Source: Branchiostoma belcheri (Eukaryota > Chordata > Leptocardii > Amphioxiformes > Branchiostomatidae). Taken from it: 64,000 bases of DNA. Below the pieces are notes generated by a model. That model was not told the origin of the DNA, searched no databases, and worked only from the letters and a program-made list of their open reading frames with translations. Shown in pieces: positions 34,121 through 46,200 of this stretch. The translations under genes and the position numbers were made by a program. Each line of letters begins with the position of its first letter. Within the stretch, counting starts at the first letter, position 1. Location: positions 111,569 to 175,568 of the forward strand of contig NW_017802913.1 of the NCBI RefSeq assembly GCF_001625305.1. Direction: 5' to 3'.

Positions 34121-35216
34121 ATCATTAGTATTGATTAATTATTCCCACAATGACGAAACGTAATGCTTCGATTGTTAAACGCATTTATTGTCGTTCACCG
34201 TATTCATACTAGCCTTTTAAGAATAGCAAAAAAAAAGATTGATGTTATTGATATTGTATGCTTAGAAATGCTTTAGTAATGCTTGAACGAAAATCATTTT
34301 CTTATATAAAGCGATACAGGAAAAATATAAAAATGCCTGGTCAAATCCATTTCTTATTGCAGTTTTTTCTATGTTGAGGACAAGTTTCGAAGTACATATG
34401 CATACGACATGGCAAGTAACATTGACATCTACAGGAAAAGGTCGGGTTTTGGCCTTCACATCTAAACGTTTACCATAAGTTGCCAGCTATATATACTAGA
34501 TATGGACATGTAGAACAGGTTGGCTGGTGTGTAGAATACATTCATAGAATAATCGGCGTAAACTTGATATAGCTCTCGCCTTTCATTTATCAAAAATAAT
34601 ATCACCATTACCAAGAAGACTGATTATTTAACATGAAATCGGGACTTCGAAAAACACACATACAAAGACTGGGTTAAGTTTTCTAGAATACTTATTGGCA
34701 CAGACTGACGAATACTAATGGCATGCTCTTGTCCGCAGTCCACAAATATCTCCAATCATTATAGTTTATAGTTATTATCATTAGACTTATTGATTCAGAC
34801 GGTTCAGTAGATGGGCGCAGAATATAGATATAAAAAAACCAGTTGGCAGAATTGATGGCTTTTACCTCCATCCTGACCATAAAAAGACAGAATACATCGG
34901 TATAGCAAAGTACGTCTTTGCAACGGTCCGATATCGAAGTTGTAGTGTTCCACCAATGGGAGGTTATACCGGCTGTACAGATACAGAAGCTGGTGTGTTA
35001 CGCCGAAGGGTGTTATACTGGCTGTCCATAGACTGATATAAACTGATATTTAAGTTGGACCGATGTTATCCGTCGGTCTAAGATGGACAAAACTGGCACA
35101 TAGGAAATAATTACATCTGAAATACCATACTGTGGTTATCGGCGTTGTTCAAACTGAAAGCTGAAAGAGTTTCCATTAAATGTGCTCGAACAAGTTTCTT
35201 TCCCTTTGATAAGTTT
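34121..35216 (-). other. 3' flank of gene 2
   Basis: It lies downstream of the gene 2 stop codon on the minus strand. A LINE-tail-like fragment with GGCTGTACAGATACAGAAGC and TGGTGTGTTACGCCGAAGGG is at about 34965-35030. The poly(A) site is not placed with confidence. Confidence 0.45.
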
Positions 35217-35946
35217 TTATATAACTTTACTGGAACACTCTGTCAGTTCAGTCGTTTCTAACTGGCAATCACCGTTCGGGCCTATAGAACAGTCCTCCAG
35301 CTCCAGCGCCTTGATGACTTCACGAACGTCCGTGACCTTTAACCTTACTCTTTCCTGGGCGTTTTCATCCGAGTATCTGATGGGCTTGTTATTTCTTCTG
35401 TGATAGCAGACGGCAAACACAACAACATTCAGAAAGAATAACGAGGTACCCACAGCTATGACTATACTCAGTTCCGACGAGTTGCCAGGTTTCTTCCGTA
35501 CCCAGGTGATGTCCTTGCCAGGCCATGACATGTCACTCGCGCTGGGATTCCTGGTTGGAATTGCGATGAATGGCATGCACGTTGTTTGAACTGTTTCCGA
35601 ATCTGGTTTTACCGGAATCCAAGAAGATGTCTTCTTCCCCGTACCCTCTCCCTCTCCATCAGCATTTTGGCCTGTGTCCAAAAGTTCGCAAAGCTCGTTT
35701 GGGTCTTTCACCAAAGACGACTCAGAATTTCTGACATGTTTTGGTCGTAAAAGTTTGGGCACAAGTTCGACCCAAAAAGCGACTCGTTGTGACCGATATC
35801 CTTTTGGAACCCGAGGTTTCATTCCAAAGTACATGTAAAAGTCACTGTCATTGTCAGCCCGGTATGACAGCCATTCCACCTGTTCATACCGGTTGGGCCT
35901 CTCATGTACAAACCTCGTCTTCTGCTCGATAGGCCAGTTAGGATCC
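35217..35946 (-). CDS. Gene 2 last exon: stalk, transmembrane helix, tail
   Basis: The acceptor GTTCCAG precedes 35946 and the TAA stop is at 35219-35217. It encodes [39 protein letters not shown], a long stalk, and [20 protein letters not shown] into CYHRR. The helix differs from gene 1 by only a few conservative changes, whereas stalk and tail do not align. The tail ends SSKVI (Lys at -2), so no class I PDZ ligand is visible. It contains an acidic region [13 protein letters not shown]. Confidence 0.94.
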
Positions 35947-38900
35947 CTGGAACGTCAACACAGAAGAATAGATGATGGTTATTTCAGGCATGTCTCGTCG
36001 TTTTATCATAAACCTACGTACATTTTTCAGAAACGTTCATTATAATGATTAAAAGATGCGCTTGTTTTACAACATTTTCTATCCCCCTGCTGATAAAGTG
36101 AAACTTTCTTTTGATTAAAAATGCAAAGATACCAGAGCAATCAAAGATAACTAGAAAGGCCAATATTTGCTTTGGAGCAAATACAGCGATGGGTTCACCA
36201 CATTTTACGACATGGCAGGGAAAGAATGAGAAACACAAGGGAAAACAATGATTTACATTGATATAACTATAATATGAAGTAACATACAACTAAAACAACA
36301 GTTGGATAGCCATTTCCTACTTTATTGGTTAGGATTTTTAATTGCATAATGCAAACTGTTGATTTTCAAAATAAAAAAAAACGTTCATGCCCCGCATTCC
36401 AATGCTGGAGCAGAAAAGCTTGAAATACCTACCAAAACACTTGAATAAAGACATACTGTCAGTATGGAAATGCTCTGTGCAGGTGGAAATGCTCTGTGCA
36501 GGTGTTAATCAAGTTAAATCCCAACAGCCAATCAGCAAGAAGTATAGAGGAAAGCTGCATGCCTATTGGTTGATGCCCTGCATTCCATTGTGATGACTCA
36601 TGCCCAGACGTGGTAAACACGGCACACTAACACAGTAATACATTTGCTATAACACAGCCAAAAAACTCAAATAAAACCATTCTAAAAGCCTGTATCACAA
36701 AAATTTAAAAAACGCCTAGGGGTATTTGCCCACTGTACCTCCATACCAAATTTCAGGACCTTAGGCCCTAAAATGAAGAAGCTGAATCCATTTAAACTAG
36801 AAAGGCCAATATTTACTTTGGAGCAAATACAGCGATGGGTTCACCACATTTTACGACATGGCAGGGAAAGAATGAGAAACACAAGGGAAAACAATGATTT
36901 ACATTGATATAACTATAATATGAAGTAACATACAACTAAAACAACAGTTGGATAGCTATTCCCTACTTTATTGGTTAGGATTTTTAATTGCATAATGCAA
37001 ACTGTTGATTTTCAAAATAAAAAAAAACGTTCATGCCCCGCATTCCAATGCTGGAGCAGAAAAGCTTGAAATACCTACCAAAACACTTGAATAAAGACAT
37101 ACTGTCAGTATGGAAATGCTCTGTGCAGGTGGAAATGCTCTGTGCAGGTGTTAATCAAGTTAAATCCCAACAGCCAATCAGCAAGAAGTATAGAGGAAAG
37201 CTGCATGCCTATTGGTTGATGCCCTGCATTCCATTGTGATGACTCATGCCCAGACGTGGTAAACACGGCACACTAACACAGTAATACATTTGCTATAACA
37301 CAGCCAAAAAACTCAAATAAAACCATTCTAAAAGCCTGTATCACAAAAATTTAAAATACGCCTAGGGGTATTTGCCCACTGCACCTCCATACCAAATTTC
37401 AGGACCTTAGGCCCTAAAATGAAGAAGCTGAATCCATTTAAAAAATGGCAGAAGAAGAAGAAGAAGGAGAAGAAACATCAGAAAAAGCAATATGGGTTCA
37501 CCACCACTTCGTGGTGTGGTGAACCCATAAAAATGGCAGGAGAAGGAAAAACATCAGAAAAAGCAATATGGGTTCACCACCACTTCGTGGTGTGGTGAAC
37601 CCATAATAAACTGCAAAACTAATGTAGGGAATAGAGGAAACGAAGCTATCAGTAACATCGGCACTTACAAAGATATCTCTTTTAAACAATGAATGAATGA
37701 CGACCTTTATTGCACATTTTTGCCACACTGGGCTAAGTACAGGTCAAAACAAGACATGATGAAAAGATACATACAAAATAAAACTAGCCATCATTACATA
37801 AATTCAACTTCTCGCTTTTCAGGTATAGTAGAGATAAAGGAACAGATATGTTTTTCGATTGAAGGTTTGTCAAGTCGCATTAGGAATATGAATTTTTCTA
37901 CAGTGCTCAAGTGTATGAAGTAAGGTAATAGGTTTTGTACAAACCTATACAGATAATTTCTCTCTTTACTATATAAGCACTCTATATCTCAGTTGTAAGT
38001 AGGGAAATGTTGAGATATGCAGAAAATGACTCTCAAAGATATGTAGTGATAAGAGACATCCGTCAAAACGTGTAGTTCTGCCTGAGATTCAGAAACCCTA
38101 AGAAACCCTGAGGAGTAGCAAAGAGTCAACGTAAACGGTCAGTCCTGTACTTGAATTTATGGAACGAAATAAAAGATGAGTTGATTATTACCTCCAACAG
38201 AAGTTGTGTTTTTGTTTGATCAGGGTGGAGTGACTCTGGTGACATAACTATTGAAGCCATTGATGGATATTCATGATTTTAGGTGTTCAAGTTACTGTTG
38301 GGGGGGGGCAGAGGTCAAGTTCTAAAATGTGCCATAATGGTGCTACGTTACTGTGGTTGACCTTTTATGTCTGTTGGTTTGTTTGTGAACAGGATAACTA
38401 GAGATGCTGTAGGTGGATGTTCAAGATTTCCAAGGCCAAGTCTGAAAATGCGCCTTATATCTGGAATGAACTGGACCTTCTGTGTGTATTGGTTTGTTAA
38501 CAGGATAACTCGACATACTGTAGATCGAGAAAAAAATTAGTGGGTGGGTGGGTTACGGAAGAAGGAAGGTCTAGTTGGGCCTCTTAGCGTCTATGTACGG
38601 TACTGCAACAAGGGGCTTCAATGTTTTTGAGTTCATGTTCATCGTTGGGATTTTTAAGTGTTGGATTGATTGATTGATGTTTCCAAAATCATATCCAGTT
38701 GCTTGAGTAACTGCTTTTTGGTGTATCGTATTACCTGGATGTCTAATCTTTATCGACGTAGATGCTTCAGTTGTTTGTAGACATTATGCAGTGAAAAGCT
38801 ATATCTGTCAAACAGTAAAATATGGTGTGCATGTGGCAGAGGCTGACTAAGAACAAGTGGTTATTTGAAGTGTCTGCAAAAATTTATGACGTTTTCAAAA

Positions 38901-40240
38901 TCATATCCAGTTGCTTGAGTTACTGCTTTTTGGCGTGTTGGATTGATTATGAGGATAGATGTGTTGGACCGCGGTGGGCTTTTTCGTTTTGAAGTTTGCA
39001 CGATGATAACTGGAACTGGGTCAATGTTTTTATGGTTTTGGGCAGGAAGGAATAGTGATTTGTATATTATACAAATCAGCACCTAATTTGCGTAAGAAAT
39101 GAGGTAAACATATTCTCTGGCGTCGGTGAAGGTTAGACATTCAGACGATAACACGAGAAGGCCAAAGTAGCTTGTTCTGGAACCGCAAAGTTGTTTAGAA
39201 CCTTTGAAGGAGAATAACCCAAGAACTAGTTGACAAATCGTATGACTTTTGGTACGTAGGTAGCTTAGTTTACGTAATAACCTTCTGTGTTGAGATCAAA
39301 GTCATATTGGGCAGAGAATGGGATAAATTGATATAATCCATGCAAATGAGGATCTTATTTGCATAAATAATTAAAACATAATTAGACGTAAATGTTAATA
39401 TCATTTGGCGAAGGTACGAGGTTGTGAAACTCCAGTTCACGTTTATTCCATTTCATGTCTTTGTCTGAAACATGTTTCGGAATATTCCATAACGTGCCTT
39501 CTGTATGAATAATTAATTTACCACTACTATCAATCATCCGTGATTGACAGCGTGGCCGGTACCGTTACCATTCCAAAACATGATTTGGAATAACAAGTTT
39601 TGGAATGCAACAGGGGGAAGACGGAATCTCCCACCGTCGCGGTTGAGAGAGTGTTGATGGGCCCTGATGTTTATTTCTCCTTCCCTTCACCTCCTCACAA
39701 AGTAGTTCTAGAAGTCTGGACACTCTCTTGCAGTGATAAAAGAGGATTGATCAGTGGACAAAAGAATCTCTAGGGAACCTACCCACACCGGCAGTATTTA
39801 AACTTCAGTTCTAATCACCCAAATGAGCATAAATTGAGGGTCATTCGTACATTGTTTCATAGAGCAGGCACTAACTAGTATCACTCACCCCTAGGACAGA
39901 CGGTTAGAGATTCAGGAACATATCCAGGTTCTGCTAAACAGTGCTACCCTGAGTGGGCTGTGTACAACCCGCTACTGTTAGAAATCACAATGCAAAGTCT
40001 TGGTTGTCTTACCGTACGTTAAGAACATATCAGAGGCCCTACAAAGAATCGTTTTCACACACGGCATAAAAATTGTTTTATATAGAAGTTTATTGCAAAT
40101 ACGTGACTGGGGGCTAATTGCAAATTAAAAACATAAAAGACCAATGAAACAGAGTATAGAATAACTAAAATCTACATGATAAAAGGTAGTTGTCTAAAGC
40201 TGTAGCTATGTCTAAAACTATGTCTAAGGGGACTTCTCTT

Positions 40241-40287
<47 letters not shown>

Positions 40288-43200
40288 TGTCCCACCTTTT
40301 CCAAAATTAGTGGGTTTTAGGAAGTTAAAAGAAGAATAGTTGTACCCGCTACAACTGTCGTGCAATTAAGTTCTTCTACATCTGACGAAGGTTGACCAGA
40401 TCGACTGAAAACTTATGGTGAGCTTTAAGTTTAGTTTCAGTTTCAGTTTATTTCGCACTTTAAAACAAAATATAACAATACAAATAGAAGAGAATATAAA
40501 TGAAATGTAACAGTGCAGGGAGGCCGGAAGCATGAAATGTTTATGATGAGGCCTCCCTTCATAACGGGATTAACAATTCAAATAAATCGGATAAATAAGA
40601 AATAACTTAGGTAACGGGTAAATGAAACAAAACAATAAAATACAATACGATGCAATACTATCTACAATAATGAAAAGTAGTAATGAAAGTAGTAAACAAG
40701 GAAACATAAACAAAAATTAGGAATGTGTGGGGTTATTTATGAAAACTACTTTAGTATGATTTTTGAAAATGGTGAAGGAGAGACTAATTTGTGAAGTTCT
40801 ACTTATGTTGTTCCAAATTGTTGGGCCCCTGTGCCTGATTGTAAATTGACGTAGATTCGATTTCGCATTGGATGGCCTTAAATAATTGCATTGGCGTGTG
40901 AAGTGGTTGTGGATATCTGAGTTCAATAAGAAGGTGTAGGTGTCGTGGAAGATTTCAGGAAGGCAAGGACATTTATATATTATATTGTACATTGAAAGAC
41001 TATGTTTACAACTATGGATTCTACCAACACATATGATCTTTCATTCAAATAAACTTCATTGTAAACATACCTCAAATGGCAAGGGTAACAAAACAAAAGG
41101 AACACCATGACTTGGGGCGTAAATATGAGTTTTTCATGCCAGGACATGACAAACGTTATAAAACGTTAGTGAACACAAAGCATCCAACTTACCCGCTTTT
41201 AGCAAAGTTTGCCCAGTATGTCATGATGGCGGCACTCAGCATAATCTCCGACTTTGTGTAGTTAGAATCTCTGTAGATCCGCAGTCCCACCAGTGGAGCA
41301 CCGAGGACGAAGGGAAGGTCCTCACTGTGTGCCGCTTCCACCCAGGCCTGGGGTACGGACCGNNNNNNNNNNNNNNNNNNNNNNNNNNNNNNNNNNNNNN
41401 NNNNNNNNNNNNNNNNNNNNNNNNNNNNNNNNNNNNNNNNNNNNNNNNNNNNNNNNNNNNNNNNNNNNNNNNNNNNNNNNNNNNNNNNNNNNNNNNNNNN
41501 NNNNNNNNNNNNNNNNNNNNNNNNNNNNNNNNNNNNNNNNNNNNNNNNNNNNNNNNNNNNNNNNNNNNNNNNNNNNNNNNNNNNNNNNNNNNNNNNNNNN
41601 NNNNNNNNNNNNNNNNNNNNNNNNNNNNNNNNNNNNNNNNNNNNNNNNNNNNNNNNNNNNNNNNNNNNNNNNNNNNNNNNNNNNNNNNNNNNNNNNNNNN
41701 NNNNNNNNNNNNNNNNNNNNNNNNNNNNNNNNNNNNNNNNNNNNNNNNNNNNNNNNNNNNNNNNNNNNNNNNNNNNNNNNNNNNNNNNNNNNNNNNNNNN
41801 NNNNNNNNNNNNNNNNNNNNNNNNNNNNNNNNNNNNNNNCGATAGCGCCGTGTCGCAGTCGAAATAAACTCAAAATAATGGCGCAGTACACAAGTAGAGA
41901 CATGGTTTTGATGATTAAAAAATGAGTTGTATGAGAAATTAAACGTTCTTGGAATAAACAGGCTAAAAGAACACAAAAGCATGCCGCATTTGGCGGCTAT
42001 GAACCGGCTCGCGCTTCTCATTACGTAGTGCCGATGTGCGCCCGACCGCTCGATCAACGTAAATTTCGGCCTCCTTTGTGGTTCAAAACAGACAACTTCG
42101 TCCCTTTTGGCGGCTTGATGTCTTGATATAAGAAATTTTCCGCCGATTTTGGTGATTTGTTTGGCATGTTTTTGGTTGAAAATGTGTTGCAACTTGACAA
42201 TTTTTTTTTCAATTAGCCGGCATTGGCTTTTCAAATAAGGGGCTGATAAACAATGGTGTCAATGGGAAACGGTTTGGGTTTTCACAATTCTTTTCAATTA
42301 GCAGACTTTTTCTTATAAGCGTTTTGCAATTAACTGGCTGCCACATGTATATTGTACATTGAAAGACTATGTTTACAACTATGGATTCTACCAACACATA
42401 TGATCTTTCATTCAAATAAACTTCATTGTAAACATACCTCAAATGGCAAGGGTAACAAAACAAAAGGAACACCATGACTTGGGGCGTAAATATGAGTTTT
42501 TCATGCCAGGACATGACAAACGTTATAAAACGTTAGTGAACACAAAGCATCCGACTTACCCGCTTTTAGCAAAGTTTGCCCAGTATGTCATGATGGCGGC
42601 ACTCAGCATAATCTCCGACTTTGTGTAGTTAGAATCTCTGTAGATCCGCAGTCCCACCAGTGGAGCACCGAGGACGAAGGGAAGGTCCTCACTGTGTGCC
42701 GCTTCCACCCAGGCTGGGTACGGACTGGAGCTCGGTCTGTGGTTGAACGTGTAGAAATACGTGCTTGTCTCATAGTTTTCGTTGGAATGCAAGTTGCCCA
42801 ATATGATAAGTGGCACGGCCACTTGGTGCTCTGTAAACATCCTGACCACACCGTCTCTTCTCGTTCTGTTGTTTTCCTCGCCCCAGTTCGTGTACATGAA
42901 CGCCACGGCATCTTGTATCTCGTTTTCTCTGTAGGGGTAAACTTGGTTGACGAAGTCACCGATTATTAAACGAAACCCCTCATCATCAATACCTTCATCT
43001 ACCCCAGGGAAATCTTCGACATACTTGTACCCATCTTGTTCCGTCACGCCCATTAGGATGTCGTAACTCCGGAACAGTTCTCCACGCATCAGTGTTTTGG
43101 GATTGTCTGGAACGACGTCACCATCTATGATCGGTCCAAATGTAGATTTGAAAGGATTCGGGGAACTTATCTCCACCGCAAGAAGATCTCTCCATGGTAC

Positions 43201-46200
43201 ATTGCGGAGACATTCAACTCCCTATAGAAAATATTAAATGATATTTTATCATTGGGGCATACATATATTTCAAAACGGTGCCCGGCCGGGCTGTTTGCGT
43301 GAACAAAAAGAAGCAATTTATATCAACATTATAAACAAATAGCACTCATGATTAGTGATACTAAACTTGTTTAGTGTGTTTTTAAGGCTTTCATACTTTT
43401 CGTTCCTGGAACAGTTGTGTCTGTATGTGTGAAGGGAGGGTTCATTACTGGTTTGTATGTTGTATGTTGATGAAGTATGTTGATGATGTATGATGATGAA
43501 GTATGTTGATGATGTATGATGATGAAGTATGTTGATGATGTATGTTGATGATGTATGATGATGTATGATGTATGCCGATGTATGGCGGATGATGATGTAT
43601 GTGTGAAGGGAGGGTTCATTACTGGTCTGTATGTGTGAAGGGAGGGTTCATTACTGGTTTGTATGTGTGAAGGGAGGGTTCATTACTGGTTTGTATGTGT
43701 GAAGGGAGGGTTCATTACTGGTTTGTATGTGTGAAGGGAGGGTTCATTACTGGTTTGTATGTGTGAAGGGAGGGTTCATTACTGGTTTGTATGTGTGAAG
43801 GGAGGGTTCATTACTGGTTTGTATGTGTGAAGGGGGGGTTCATTACTGGTTTGTATGTGTGAAGGGAGGGTTCGTGACAGTTGTGTTTGTGTAAAGGGAG
43901 GGTTCATTACTGGTGTGTCTATATGTGTGAAGGGAGGGTTCATTACTGGTGTGTCTGTATGTGTAAAGGGAGGGTTCATGGTATTTGTGTCTATGTTTGA
44001 AGGTAGGGTTCATGGCAGTTATGTTACTATGTCTGACATGTTGATGATGGGTTCATGACTGGTGTAGTAATGGTCGTATTATGAGAGTACATGTTATGTT
44101 AGTGGTGCGTGTTGTTGTAGTTACGTTCGCAAAGACGGTTATGTTTTCAGAGGCGTTCGTGTGTGTCTGTGTGTTTATGTGTCTGTAAACACGATTACTA
44201 GAGAGAAGGCTTTAATAGATTGTCGTGATATTTAGTAGGTGGGTAGGTCTTGATGACACCTAAGATTATTAGATTTTGGGTCCCCTGACTGCTTTTCTTG
44301 GTACCGCAACGGTACGTCCAGGTTTGGGGCACGAAATTTGGATAATAGGTAGGTCTTGTGCTGGAAAAGAAGTGACATGAGTTTGGGTCCCCTAGCGGCT
44401 TGCTCGGGAACTACAGGGGCGTTTGTTGAAAAATTCTTCAAGGAGGATAACTCAAGAACCGCTAGAGGAATGGTCGTGAATTTCGATATATATATATATT
44501 AGATTAGCTTAAGTGATGCTTGACAAAATGAGATGATGATAATGCAAATAAGGATCTAATTTGAATAATTAATGAGGGAATTCTTTAAAACCGCTTTGTT
44601 CTATGATAAGACTTAACAAACTTGTGACATATGTATTTGAGAACAAAAGGACATCAGCAGATATCAATATGTAAATGAAGGCATTATTCGCATAATTATT
44701 GAGAAAAAGTCGGAATTCCTGCTGGGAATTTCACACTTGCAGCATTTCGAAGTTAAATAAAGGTGAACATTATTAGACATAAATTATTCAAATCAGGACC
44801 TCATTTGCATTACCCATGAGGAAATGTTAGAATGGCCTTCTTTGTTAAGATTGTCATTAGGTGGATGATATGATATGCAATGTATATCATGATGTAATTC
44901 ATGATATAATTCACAACAGGCAAATGATATTATTTGTATTGTCAATGAAAACATAATTCATCAGTTGTAAGGTAAACATAATTTGGCAAAGGTATGAAGT
45001 CGTGAAACTCTAGTTTTAAATGTATTTTATCGGAACGTTGGTATTATCATATAATTTTTGCTTCATGTATAAAGTATATAATAAATGTTAGGAATTTTGA
45101 ATTTTCAAACCATATCATTATGGTAGAAGTAAACGTTTCCAGAAGGCATACCTAGTGGTGCCAAATATTGACTGTATGTTAGCTTTTTCTGGAAGGCGGT
45201 CATTGAACAATTGGCATGGTTTTTAAGTGGTTTACGGGTTTGATTGGTCAGTAGAGGAAATCTTGACATTTGCCACCTTATTTGTATGTTGGACATATAG
45301 CCAATATTCTTTAAGATCTGCATTATGCAACATTAGACCACACCAATTTAAGGTGTTGTATCTCGTTTTTTTTTTCAGAAAAATATGAAGCAACAGGGCG
45401 AAAAAAAACAGGCCAAGGCACCCCGTGATAGCCGGAAATGTTACAATATGAGCCATGAAGTGAACATAGCAGGCTGGTTTATAATTAAAACAATAGATTT
45501 TGAATATTTAGTAAACAAAATTACATTGTTACATTGTAAACAAAATTACATTGTTACATTGTAAAAACTTTAAGAACTAGGAAGAAAAGGACATTTTTCA
45601 ACCGCTGCTGTATTTGGCAGTTAAGTTAGAAAAAAAGGAATTTTTTTTTTGCAAATCAGAAAAAAATGGACGGGGCAATCCGAGAAGCAACAAATTAAAT
45701 TGGTGTGGCCTTAGGACGAAAGTAATTTGCCTCAACCCTTCTCCATTGCAAATAAGTGAAAATCAGGAAGTGGCTGTGTCAAAATATGACGCCTTACGAG
45801 TGTGTTTAATACTGAAATGTGACATAACGCTGTAACTGAAGACAGTAGATCTAACCAGTGTAGTGTTGGGCCTGCAGCAGGAAACGTTCTCTGCTAGAAG
45901 ATTAGAAAAGCGCCTTGGGTCGGGAGACAATGACCAGGAAGCTATAGCCGACCCACCCTGAAGAATCGCTCTTCTGAATAGACCTGCAACACAGTGGGTT
46001 AAGGCCCACATACTGAGCATATAGCATGTGAAAATATCAAATTTAATTCTAATTTTTGTTCACTAAAATTCGTCACCAAATTAGAATTTAACTTACAAAA
46101 GGCCCATGTACCGAGCATATAGCATGTAAAAATCCTTTAAAATATCCAAATTTAATTCTAATTTTTGTTCACTAAAATTCGTCACCAACATCTGAAGAGA

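Noticed and set aside
36387-37239. Two identical 68-codon frames ([12 protein letters not shown]...)
   Set aside because: Identical only because the host repeat is tandemly duplicated. Frames are not kept in other copies of family R.
41236-42234. 332-codon minus-strand frame
   Set aside because: It is mostly N from the assembly gap. Only the duplicated exon edge is real.
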